Shown piece by piece: positions 1 through 5,468 of a stretch of 6,038 nt of DNA; position 1 is the stretch's first letter; each line of letters starts with the position of its first letter. The stretch spans positions 1 through 6,038 of the forward strand of contig JACRCJ010000014.1 of NCBI GenBank assembly GCA_016219075.1. Direction: 5' to 3'. The notes below the pieces were generated by a model. The model ran no database searches. It worked only from the letters and a program-made list of their open reading frames with translations, and had not been told where the DNA came from. The position numbers and the translations under genes are program-made. The DNA is from Deltaproteobacteria bacterium (GTDB lineage Bacteria > Desulfobacterota > GWC2-55-46).

Positions 1-45
1 GGGAAGGGTGGGGGTGAAAAAATGTTTTCACCCTCCCCGCTTCCC
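1..45. repeat. Long imperfect hairpin
   Basis: The inner stem is perfect: GGGTGAAAA (12-20) pairs with TTTTCACCC (25-33) around the loop AATG. An outer stem GGGAAG (1-6) pairs with CTTCCC (40-45), and the G-rich/C-rich middle pairs partly. No T-tract follows on either strand, so a classic intrinsic terminator is not supported. It could be the 3' end structure of an upstream transcript or part of a dispersed repeat. The arm may continue left of the window. Confidence 0.6.
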
Positions 46-70
46 GTTGCATCGGAAGAGCGCAACGGGA
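42..70. repeat. Hairpin, 9-bp perfect stem
   Basis: TCCCGTTGC (42-50) is the exact reverse complement of GCAACGGGA (62-70), with an 11-base loop. Its left arm shares bases 42-45 with the outer arm of the hairpin at 1-45, so the two full stems cannot form together. No function can be assigned. Confidence 0.6.
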
Positions 71-76
71 GCCCAG

Positions 77-95
77 CCCTCCCATCAAGGGAGGG
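77..95. repeat. Hairpin, 7-bp perfect stem
   Basis: CCCTCCC (77-83) pairs with GGGAGGG (89-95) around the loop ATCAA. It is the third of four consecutive inverted repeats at the left end and is followed by purine-rich sequence, not a T-tract. No function can be assigned. Confidence 0.55.
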
Positions 96-106
96 GAGGC
101 TTAAGG

Positions 107-132
107 AGATACCCCGGAGCTTGCTCCGGGGT
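107..132. repeat. REP-like palindrome, copy A
   Basis: ACCCCGGAGC (111-120) and GCTCCGGGGT (123-132) form a perfect 10-bp stem around TT. The 25 bases at 107-131, including the flanking AGAT, recur exactly as the reverse complement at 3171-3195. A GC-rich intergenic palindrome recurring with an asymmetric flank is typical of REP-type elements, which are usually mobilised in trans by RAYT (Y1 tyrosine) transposases. No such transposase is in this window, so the class is inferred. Confidence 0.7.
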
Positions 133-339
133 GGTTCATTCGCTTTTTAAATGCCGGTACGCCTGTTAAGTTCGCCTTGTTACATCGCGGCCGGCGAGCG
201 CCCGGCGGCTTTTCCGACAATGGACCGCCGGTGGGCCGCCAGTTGGGCGGGCCGGGCTGCGGTTTTCCGAAACATGCTCAAGGCAGACGGGGCGGACTGA
301 CGGGTGGAAGGGCAGGCCCTTTTCAACAAGACGGTCCTT

Positions 340-990
340 ATGAGCCAAAAAACCCAGGTCCAGCACTCCATCCTGTACGAATGGTTCGCACCGCTCTATG
401 ACCTGGGGGTCTGGCTCTGTGCGCTCCCTTTTGGCGGAGAAGGAGCCATCCGGGAGAGGGTGATAGACAGGGCCTCTCCGCTCAAGGGTCTCAATACCCT
501 CGAGATATTCGCCGGGACCGGGACTCTCTCGCTTCTGGCGGCGGAGCGTGGAGCATCGGCTACGGCGGTGGATATAACCGGCGGGATGCTCCGGGCGGCA
601 GGGTTCAAGGCCGAGAAATCCGGCCTAAAGCTCGCCCTTGTCAGGGCTGACGCCTCGGACCTCCCGTTCGTCGACAATGGTTTTGACAGGGTGATGGTCT
701 CGATGGGCCTCCACGAGACAGAGCAGTCGAGATTGCCCCTGATACTTAAAGAGTCTTACAGGGTGCTTAAAAGCGGCGGCAGGCTCGTCATATTCGATTT
801 TTTCGGGGCTGAGGGGAGAGGGGCCAGGGCCGTGCAGTCCCTCTTTTTTACCTTCCTGGAGGGTGACACCGCGAAACAGTGGGTCAGGACCGACCTGCAG
901 ACCCTTCTGTCGAGGACAGGCTTCAGGGACTTCAAAAGGGAGTTTTTGCACAGCCGTGCCTTTCAGCTCCTGACGGTAGAGAAGAGGTGA
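340..990 (+). CDS. Class I SAM-dependent methyltransferase
   Basis: This is a 216-residue protein with a Rossmann-type methyltransferase fold of the UbiE/Methyltransf_11 kind. Motif I is LEIFAGTGT (residues 54-62), binding S-adenosylmethionine. The acidic residue after strand 2 is D78 in AVDIT. ADASDLPF (103-110) is the adenine-side loop, and YRVLKSGGRLVIFDF (140-154) is the usual motif before and in strand 5. The N-terminal HSILYEWFAPLYD resembles the lid helix of small-molecule methyltransferases. The substrate cannot be read from sequence; a quinone, lipid or other small molecule is likelier than DNA. The start is uncertain. I chose ATG 340 because the MSQKT... N-terminus looks natural, but an in-frame GTG at 304 would add 12 residues, and neither has a strong Shine-Dalgarno. 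A 147-bp gap separates it from leuD, so co-transcription is uncertain. Confidence 0.85.
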   Translation: MSQKTQVQHSILYEWFAPLYDLGVWLCALPFGGEGAIRERVIDRASPLKGLNTLEIFAGTGTLSLLAAERGASATAVDITGGMLRAAGFKAEKSGLKLALVRADASDLPFVDNGFDRVMVSMGLHETEQSRLPLILKESYRVLKSGGRLVIFDFFGAEGRGARAVQSLFFTFLEGDTAKQWVRTDLQTLLSRTGFRDFKREFLHSRAFQLLTVEKR

Positions 991-1039
991 CGGGCGGGCG
1001 GGGGCGCTCGATTCCGTGGGGCCTGGCATTACCGGGTCT

Positions 1040-1069
1040 TTGACCAGCCGGGGTCTTGAGAGTTACTTT
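1040..1069 (+). promoter_or_regulatory. Possible sigma-70 promoter for leuD
   Basis: TTGACC (1040-1045) resembles a -35 box. TTACTT (1063-1068, spacer 17) or TACTTT (1064-1069, spacer 18) could be the -10. It sits about 70 bases before the leuD start in a gap with no other obvious signal. A match this loose can occur by chance, and an AT-rich stretch (1103-1120) nearer the gene is an alternative promoter region. Confidence 0.25.
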
Positions 1070-1126
1070 ACGGCCCGCGTGCAGAAGCTCCGCCGCGCAG
1101 CCAAATATAAATAAAGAAATCTTAAC

Positions 1127-1133
1127 GAGGTGG
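1127..1133 (+). promoter_or_regulatory. Ribosome binding site of leuD
   Basis: GAGGTGG lies just before ATG 1138, with GAGG seven bases upstream of the start. It is the clearest Shine-Dalgarno in the window and fixes the leuD start. Confidence 0.75.
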
Positions 1134-1137
1134 ACGG

Positions 1138-1632
1138 ATGAAGTTTAAAGGTAATGTATGGAAATTCGGAGCCGACATGGACACCGACAGGATAATCCCG
1201 GCAAGGTACTTGAACACCTCGGACCCTAATGAACTCGCAACGCACTGCATGGAGGACGAGGACCCGTCGTTTGCCGCGAAAGTGCGGCACGGCGACATAA
1301 TAGTGGCCGGGAAGAACTTCGGGTGCGGCTCATCGAGGGAACACGCCCCTATAGCCATAAAGGCCGCGGGCGTGTCGTGCGTGATAGCCAGGAGCTTCGC
1401 GAGGATATTCTACAGGAACTCGTTCAACATGGGTCTGCCGATACTTGAATCCGACGAGGTTGTGGACACGGCCTCGCAGGGAGATACGATAGAAGTGGAT
1501 ATGGACAGCGGCGAGATACACAATGTAACCAAGGGGCTCCGTTTCAAAGCCCGTCCTGTGCCGCCGTTCATGCAGGAACTCATCAAGGCAGGAGGTCTGA
1601 TGGAGTCGATCAGGAAAAAGGGGTGGGTATGA
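1138..1632 (+). CDS. leuD: 3-isopropylmalate dehydratase small subunit (LeuD)
   Basis: LeuD is the small (swivel-domain) subunit of isopropylmalate isomerase. With the iron-sulfur subunit LeuC it converts 2-isopropylmalate to 3-isopropylmalate in cytosolic leucine synthesis. The 164-residue length fits the short archaeal/HACN-like LeuD class rather than the roughly 200-residue E. coli type. Family motifs are clear: DTDRIIPARYL (15-25), the substrate-loop region YLNT (24-27), and KNFGCGSSREHAP (59-71), followed by a typical PPFMQELIKAGGL C-terminus (142-154). The YLxx loop helps separate isopropylmalate from homoaconitate substrates in this class. leuB downstream supports the leucine role, but related dehydratases cannot be fully excluded from sequence. 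No leuC is in the window. The stop overlaps the next start as ATGA. Confidence 0.95.
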   Translation: MKFKGNVWKFGADMDTDRIIPARYLNTSDPNELATHCMEDEDPSFAAKVRHGDIIVAGKNFGCGSSREHAPIAIKAAGVSCVIARSFARIFYRNSFNMGLPILESDEVVDTASQGDTIEVDMDSGEIHNVTKGLRFKARPVPPFMQELIKAGGLMESIRKKGWV

Positions 1633-1853
1633 GGAAAGAAGGCGTAAAGAGCAGGGTCTTGACGAGCGACAAGCTCCACATCGAAAACAAGACCCTTTTC
1701 GTGGACCTCAAGGAGAACGAGGGGGGGAGGTTTCTGCAGATAGCCGAGCTCTCCAACGACAGGAGATCGACGGTAGTCATACCGATAAGCGGACTCGACG
1801 CCTTCATGGAGGCGCTGAAAAAGGTCGAGGAGAGTCTCTCTTCGGAGTCCTGA
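1629..1853 (+). CDS. PUR-domain (Pur-alpha-like) nucleic-acid-binding protein
   Basis: This 74-residue protein is almost entirely one PUR repeat. Residues 11-40 run LTSDKLHIENKT, LFVDLKENEGG, RFLQIAEL. They follow the pattern recalled from the eukaryotic Pur-alpha repeat: L.S..(V/L).I.NK..(Y/F).D.K.N..GRFL.IAE. The C-terminal part SGLDAFMEALKKVEESL (54-70) would be the amphipathic helix closing the fold. PUR domains bind purine-rich single-stranded DNA or RNA, usually as an intramolecular or intermolecular pair of repeats. A single-repeat bacterial protein would be expected to dimerise, as described for the Borrelia PUR protein. The start at ATG 1629 overlaps the leuD stop (ATGA) and has AAGGGG (1618-1623) upstream, indicating translational coupling. 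An in-frame GTG at 1623 would add two residues. Its target and any regulatory role are unknown. Confidence 0.8.
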   Translation: MRKEGVKSRVLTSDKLHIENKTLFVDLKENEGGRFLQIAELSNDRRSTVVIPISGLDAFMEALKKVEESLSSES

Positions 1854-2004
1854 GATGGTGCCGCTCGACGAGGCGTTTAACTATAAACCCTCCACTGAAG
1901 CTGCGCCAGGCGGGGGGCGCGGGCAACCCTTCTTAGACAGCTCGCCGTTATGGCGGTCCAAAAGCCGTAGCGTTAAAAAATTCTGATAACGGGAGAAGCT
2001 CAAA

Positions 2005-3087
2005 GTGAAGCGCTACAATGTCGCAGTTCTGCCGGGTGACGGCATCGGCCCCGAGATAATGGGAGAGGCCGTAAAGGTATTAAAGGCTGTTGGAAAAAAA
2101 TTCGGGACTGAATTCGTACTGACCGAGGCCCTCGTCGGAGGCGCCTCGATAGACGCAAACGGGGTGCCGTTGACCGACAAGGTCCTTGACCTCACGCTTA
2201 AGAGCGACGCGGTTCTTCTCGGGGCCGTGGGCGGCACCAGGTGGGAAACGCTCGATTACTCGATAAGGCCGGAGCGGGCGCTTCTCGCCCTCAGAAAAGA
2301 ACTCGGGCTCTTTGCCAACCTCCGTCCCGCCAAGATTTATAAAGACCTCATCGATGCCTCCACACTGAAGCCCGAGGTCATCGACGGGGTCGACCTCCTG
2401 GTCGTAAGAGAGCTCACCGGAGGGCTGTACTTCGGAGTCCCCAAGGGGATAGAGACGCTTCCGGACGGCACGGAGCGCGGGGTCAATACCATGGTATACA
2501 CGACCCCGGAGATCGAGAGGATCGCCAGAGTAGGCTTTGAGGTAGCGCGTAAGCGTGGCAAAAAGCTCTGCAGCGTCGATAAGGCCAATGTCCTTGAGAC
2601 TACCGAGCTGTGGAGAAAGGTAGTCATAAAGGTCGGAAAGGAATTCCCGGATGTGTCGTTGAGCCACATGTATGTCGACAACTGCGCCATGCAGCTCATA
2701 AGGAACCCCAGACAGTTCGACGTCATAGTGACCGAGAACACCTTCGGCGACATCCTCTCGGACGAGGCCTCGATGCTCACCGGCTCAATAGGGATGCTGC
2801 CTTCGGCGAGCCTCGGAGCCGCGAAGAACAGGGCGATGTACGAACCCATCCACGGGAGCGCCCCTGACATAGCCGGCAAAGGCATAGCCAACCCGATAGC
2901 CACGATCCTCTCCGTGGCGATGATGCTCAAGTACTCCTTCGACATGGAAGCGGCCTCGGACCTTATCGAAGCCGCCGTGGAGAAGGTGCTTAACAAAGGA
3001 TACCGCACGGCGGACATCGCCAGCCCCGGCGAGAAGAAATCGACTTGCACGGAGATGGGAGAGGCCGTACTTAAAGAACTTGCCTGA
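2005..3087 (+). CDS. leuB: 3-isopropylmalate dehydrogenase (LeuB)
   Basis: LeuB oxidises and decarboxylates 3-isopropylmalate to 2-oxoisocaproate with NAD+ and a divalent metal, the third step of leucine synthesis, in the cytosol. The 360-residue length is normal. GDGIGPE (11-17) opens the fold. Substrate arginines match R97, R107 and R135. The catalytic pair is Y142 (in ELTGGLYFG) and K193 (in VDKANVLE). The metal aspartates are D225 (YVDN), D249 and D253 (GDILSDEAS). D288 in HGSAPDIAGKGIANP is the residue giving NAD rather than NADP preference. These correspond by pattern to the Thermus enzyme. The start is GTG 2005, with GGGAG (1991-1995) at good distance. It lies 151 bp after the PUR gene and ends at the terminator at 3107, so it may share the leuD transcript or have its own promoter. 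Confidence 0.97.
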   Translation: MKRYNVAVLPGDGIGPEIMGEAVKVLKAVGKKFGTEFVLTEALVGGASIDANGVPLTDKVLDLTLKSDAVLLGAVGGTRWETLDYSIRPERALLALRKELGLFANLRPAKIYKDLIDASTLKPEVIDGVDLLVVRELTGGLYFGVPKGIETLPDGTERGVNTMVYTTPEIERIARVGFEVARKRGKKLCSVDKANVLETTELWRKVVIKVGKEFPDVSLSHMYVDNCAMQLIRNPRQFDVIVTENTFGDILSDEASMLTGSIGMLPSASLGAAKNRAMYEPIHGSAPDIAGKGIANPIATILSVAMMLKYSFDMEAASDLIEAAVEKVLNKGYRTADIASPGEKKSTCTEMGEAVLKELA

Positions 3088-3106
3088 CGGATTTTTCTCA
3101 AGCCCT

Positions 3107-3138
3107 AAAAGCCCCGTAGTGAAAATTGCGGGGCTTTT
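3107..3138 (+). terminator. Rho-independent terminator of leuB
   Basis: AAAAGCCCCG (3107-3116) pairs exactly with CGGGGCTTTT (3129-3138) around a 12-base loop. The GC stem ends in a T-run, with matching A residues on the left arm. It begins 19 bases after the leuB stop. The symmetric A/T ends could also work on the opposite strand, though no opposing gene is seen. Confidence 0.85.
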
Positions 3139-3144
3139 CCGTCT

Positions 3145-3162
3145 CCGGCTTTTTTAAGCCGG
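3145..3162. repeat. Hairpin, 7-bp stem with T4 loop
   Basis: CCGGCTT (3145-3151) pairs with AAGCCGG (3156-3162) around TTTT. It sits directly between the leuB terminator and REP-like copy B, and may be part of that dispersed element. Confidence 0.55.
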
Positions 3163-3170
3163 TGAACACT

Positions 3171-3195
3171 CCCCGGAGCAAGCTCCGGGGTATCT
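3171..3195. repeat. REP-like palindrome, copy B
   Basis: CCCCGGAGC and GCTCCGGGG form a perfect 9-bp stem around AA (3171-3190), followed by TATCT. The 25 bases are the exact reverse complement of 107-131, so copies A and B are inverted relative to each other and flank the methyltransferase-leuD-PUR-leuB segment. Copy C at 3378-3396 shares the core AGCAAGCT and the right flank GGGGTAT. Confidence 0.7.
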
Positions 3196-3228
3196 AAAAG
3201 CATCCAGTATCGTTAAAAAGATGCTTTT
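3196..3228 (+). terminator. Hairpin with T-run, possible second terminator
   Basis: AAAAGCATC (3196-3204) pairs exactly with GATGCTTTT (3220-3228) around a 15-base loop. The stem is AT-richer than that at 3107-3138, so it is a weaker terminator candidate. GTATCGTT occurs twice nearby, once in the loop and once just after the stem. It may be a back-up terminator or part of the adjacent repeat. Confidence 0.4.
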
Positions 3229-3258
3229 GTATCGTTTTTACAGAACACCAGGGGCATT

Positions 3259-3308
3259 GCGCAGTGAATAAAGGAGAGCGAGCAAGCAAGCCTCTGTATT
3301 TATTGCGC
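3259..3308. repeat. Bulged inverted repeat
   Basis: GCGC (3259-3262) and AATAAA (3267-3272) pair with TTTATT (3299-3304) and GCGC (3305-3308), leaving an AGTG bulge on the left arm. Inner AGAG (3275-3278) can pair with CTCT (3292-3295). It adjoins other palindromes, GGCGCGCGCC (3341-3350) and AAAAGGCCTTTT (3360-3371), and looks like part of a larger dispersed repeat. No function can be assigned. Confidence 0.4.
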
Positions 3309-3377
3309 GCGAGTATGCCAGAGCCGAGCAATAGCCCCGAGGCGCGCGCCAGCGCGCAAAAAAGGCCTTTTGTAAAA

Positions 3378-3403
3378 CGCAGCAAGCTGCGGGGTATTTA
3401 CCC
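3378..3403. repeat. REP-like palindrome, diverged copy C
   Basis: CGCAGC (3378-3383) pairs with GCTGCG (3386-3391) around AA, followed by GGGTAT. Against copy B the core AGCAAGCT and the right flank GGGGTAT are the same, while one stem pair is swapped on both arms (CGGAGC/GCTCCG becomes CGCAGC/GCTGCG). The left arm beyond this has decayed to AAAA. An overlapping palindrome GGGTATTTACCC (3392-3403) gives an alternative stem. Confidence 0.55.
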
Positions 3404-3444
3404 TAAAAAGAGAATAAAAACTCTCCGGGACATATGGACTGATA

Positions 3445-5421
3445 ATGCCATTTTTAAGATCATTGAACTCGCTTCAACTCAAGGCGGCCACCCACGCCGA
3501 CGGCCCTCTTCTTGTGCTCGCGGGCGCCGGGAGCGGCAAGACCAGGGTCCTTACATCAAGGATAGCGCACCTGGTCAAAAACAAGCGGGTCGCTCCTTCA
3601 AGCATCCTCGCCGTGACTTTCACGAACAAGGCCGCCTCCGAGATCAGGGAGAGGCTTACTGCCCTTATAGGCGACAAGACCAAGGAGATGTGCGTAGGCA
3701 CCTTCCATACCGCTGGGCTACGCATACTTCAGGAAGAGGCCACGGAGGCGGGGAAAAAGACAAAGCTAACGATATTCGACGACGAGGAACAGCTCCTTCT
3801 TGTCAGGCTCATCATGTCCGAGCTCTCTTTGGACGAGAAAGACGTCCCGTCGAAGATGATACTCTACGAGATAAACCTCGCCAAGAACAACAACATGGGG
3901 GCCGCCGAGTACAGGGCCGCCTCTGACGATTCGCTCTCACGGACGGCCGCCGCGGTGTACGAGGTCTACCAGAAAAAACTCAGGGCCATGAACGCCGTGG
4001 ACTTCGGAGACCTTATCTCTGAGCCGATAAGGCTTCTTGAGTCAGACCCCGGGGTACTCAATAAGTACAGTTCGCGCTTCAGGTACATCCTCGTGGACGA
4101 GTACCAGGACACCAACAGGTCCCAGTACACGCTCACGAGGCTTCTGGCCTCGAAGCACTCTAACCTCTGCGTCGTGGGAGACCCCGACCAGTCGATATAC
4201 GGCTGGCGAGGGGCCAACCTCAAGAACATCCTCAACTTCAGGGACGACTACCCCGAAGCCGTGGTTATAAAGCTCGAAGAGAACTACCGCTCCACGAAAA
4301 ACATACTCTCGGCCGCCAACTCGGTCATCAGAAACAACTCGGAGCGCCTCGACAAGACTCTTTGGACCGCAAACCACGCCGGCGACGCCGTTCACTACGA
4401 GGAGTGCCTGAACGAGTACCAGGAGGCCCGTTTCGCGGTCAACAGGGTCAGAAAGATAATCACAGAGAACCCGACGGCAAAGTACAGGGACTTTGTCGTC
4501 CTTTACAGGACGAACACCCAGTCGCGAACCTTCGAGGAGCTTTTCTTCGAGGAGGGGATACCGTACAACATCGTCGGCGGGTTCAAGTTTTTCGACAGAC
4601 GTGAGATAAAGGACACGCTCTCGTACCTTAAGGCCATTACCAACCCGGACGACTCTCTCAATTTTTTACGGATAATAAATGTCCCGCCCAGAGGCATCGG
4701 CAGGGCGGCCATAGAAAAGGTCCATGCGATAAGCCGGGACTTTGACCTCTCGCTCTACGAGTCTTTCAGAAAGGCCGTGGCCGACAGCGCCTTCTCAAGG
4801 GGAGGCGTCGCAGAGTTCATGGGCATATTCGAGGCGATGCGTCAGGAGGCCGGTGAGCTGCCCATCCACGAGTTCACTTCCCGGGTGCTGATACGCACCG
4901 GGTACCTCGCCTTCTGGTCAGCCAAGAAGACCGAGGACGCTGACGAGAGGCTTAAAAACCTCGACGGACTCGTCGCCTCGATAAAGAACTACGAGGATAG
5001 CCACCCGAAGGCGACGATAGCCGATTACCTGAACCTCGTCGCGCTCATGAGCGACGCCGACGGTTTTAACGAGAAGCACAACAAGGTCACCCTCATGACG
5101 ATACACTCGGCCAAGGGGCTTGAGTTCCCCTATGTCTTCCTTACCGGCCTCGAAGAGGGGCTCTTCCCTCACAAGAGGAGCATTGAGGAGGAGAGCGTTG
5201 AGGAGGAGAGGAGGCTCTGTTACGTCGGGATGACGCGGGCCAGAAGACAGCTGTTCCTCCTGTCCGCGAAGAACAGGGCCGCGGGAAAAGAGACCAACCT
5301 CCAGATACGCTCACGGTTCATTGAAGAGATAGACTCCGAGCACCTCAATAAAGTGGAGCTTGAGCCGAAGGGAACGGCCGAGGAGCACATGGAGAAGATC
5401 AGGAGGCTATTAAACCCTTGA
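3445..5421 (+). CDS. UvrD/Rep-family superfamily 1A DNA helicase
   Basis: This is a complete 658-residue 3'-5' ATP-dependent DNA helicase of the UvrD/Rep/PcrA family, acting in repair, replication restart or removal of proteins from DNA. Motifs appear in order: Q-motif region LNSLQLKAA (7-15), Walker A AGAGSGKT (26-33), Ia TFTNKAA (58-64), II DEYQD (218-222), III GDPDQSIYGWRGA (245-257), IV ENYRS (279-283), V-region TLMTIHSAKGLEFPYVFL (549-566) and VI EERRLCYVGMTRAR (587-600). NPDDSLNFLRIINVPPRGIG (400-419) marks domain 2B. The length and the end soon after IRSRFIEEI are closer to E. coli Rep (about 673) than to UvrD/PcrA (about 720), and the PcrA-type C-terminal Tudor-like segment is missing. 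I therefore give no gene symbol. ATG 3445 is the only plausible start (in-frame stop at 3415), yet its Shine-Dalgarno is poor. No UvrD-partner gene adjoins. Confidence 0.95.
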   Translation: MPFLRSLNSLQLKAATHADGPLLVLAGAGSGKTRVLTSRIAHLVKNKRVAPSSILAVTFTNKAASEIRERLTALIGDKTKEMCVGTFHTAGLRILQEEATEAGKKTKLTIFDDEEQLLLVRLIMSELSLDEKDVPSKMILYEINLAKNNNMGAAEYRAASDDSLSRTAAAVYEVYQKKLRAMNAVDFGDLISEPIRLLESDPGVLNKYSSRFRYILVDEYQDTNRSQYTLTRLLASKHSNLCVVGDPDQSIYGWRGANLKNILNFRDDYPEAVVIKLEENYRSTKNILSAANSVIRNNSERLDKTLWTANHAGDAVHYEECLNEYQEARFAVNRVRKIITENPTAKYRDFVVLYRTNTQSRTFEELFFEEGIPYNIVGGFKFFDRREIKDTLSYLKAITNPDDSLNFLRIINVPPRGIGRAAIEKVHAISRDFDLSLYESFRKAVADSAFSRGGVAEFMGIFEAMRQEAGELPIHEFTSRVLIRTGYLAFWSAKKTEDADERLKNLDGLVASIKNYEDSHPKATIADYLNLVALMSDADGFNEKHNKVTLMTIHSAKGLEFPYVFLTGLEEGLFPHKRSIEEESVEEERRLCYVGMTRARRQLFLLSAKNRAAGKETNLQIRSRFIEEIDSEHLNKVELEPKGTAEEHMEKIRRLLNP

Positions 5422-5443
5422 GCCGCACACGGGAACGGGGAAT

Positions 5444-5468
5444 GCGGGAAGACCGCGGGTCTTCCCGC
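5444..5468 (+). terminator. Strong hairpin after the helicase gene
   Basis: An 11-bp perfect stem (5444-5454 with 5458-5468; GCGGGAAGACC/GGTCTTCCCGC) closes a three-base loop, 22 bases after the helicase stop. No T-tract follows, so it is not a textbook intrinsic terminator. It may act as a Rho-assisted terminator or an mRNA 3'-end stabiliser. A smaller hairpin CGCC-TTAC-GGCG follows at 5469-5480. Confidence 0.5.

Larger units (their letters stand above)
1..339. other. Non-coding left end with hairpin cluster
   Basis: No convincing gene is visible on either strand before the methyltransferase. The open frames here are short, overlap one another and have low-complexity, arginine- and proline-rich translations. 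Four inverted repeats lie within the first 132 bases and are listed separately. From 133 to about 339 I see only GC-rich sequence with a weak GCCGG/CCGGC stem near 191-207 and no clear promoter. The leader of the methyltransferase mRNA probably lies in this part. The upstream gene, if any, ends outside the window. Confidence 0.6.
3088..3444. other. Non-coding, hairpin-rich gap between leuB and helicase
   Basis: No gene is supported across these 357 bases. Open frames exist on both strands (+ from 3264, - from 3385), but their codons coincide with palindromic repeats and the + frame runs on out of phase inside the helicase gene. The region holds a terminator, several perfect hairpins and two REP-like palindromes, listed separately. 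The helicase promoter must lie here or further upstream. I could not pick a convincing one. Confidence 0.65.

Noticed and set aside
1882..1887. TATAAA as a -10 box for leuB
   Set aside because: No acceptable -35 lies at the right distance, and it falls within a possible small open frame.
2080..2667. A 195-codon frame on the - strand
   Set aside because: It is another antisense shadow of leuB, overlapping a second antisense frame, with no domain or ribosome site.
2337..3101. A 254-codon frame on the - strand
   Set aside because: It lies opposite leuB, has no recognisable motifs, and is explained by high GC and codon bias of the antisense strand.
3294..3309. CTGTATTTAT resembling a LexA (SOS) box upstream of the helicase
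   Set aside because: Only one half-site is present. The expected ACAG half is replaced by CGCG, and LexA boxes in likely relatives differ from the E. coli form.
3194..3385. A 63-codon - strand frame that might be a small membrane protein or toxin
   Set aside because: Its codons fall on the palindromic repeats (3196-3228, 3259-3308, 3341-3371), there is no clear ribosome site, and it is likely repeat-derived.
3257..3403. CRISPR-like repeat array
   Set aside because: The repeats are palindromic but neither regularly spaced nor identical, and no cas genes are near.
3264..3926. A 220-codon + frame starting at GTG 3264
   Set aside because: Its first part is repeat sequence and from 3445 it runs out of phase inside the helicase gene, whose motifs are unmistakable. 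The translation there is Arg/Gly-rich shadow sequence.
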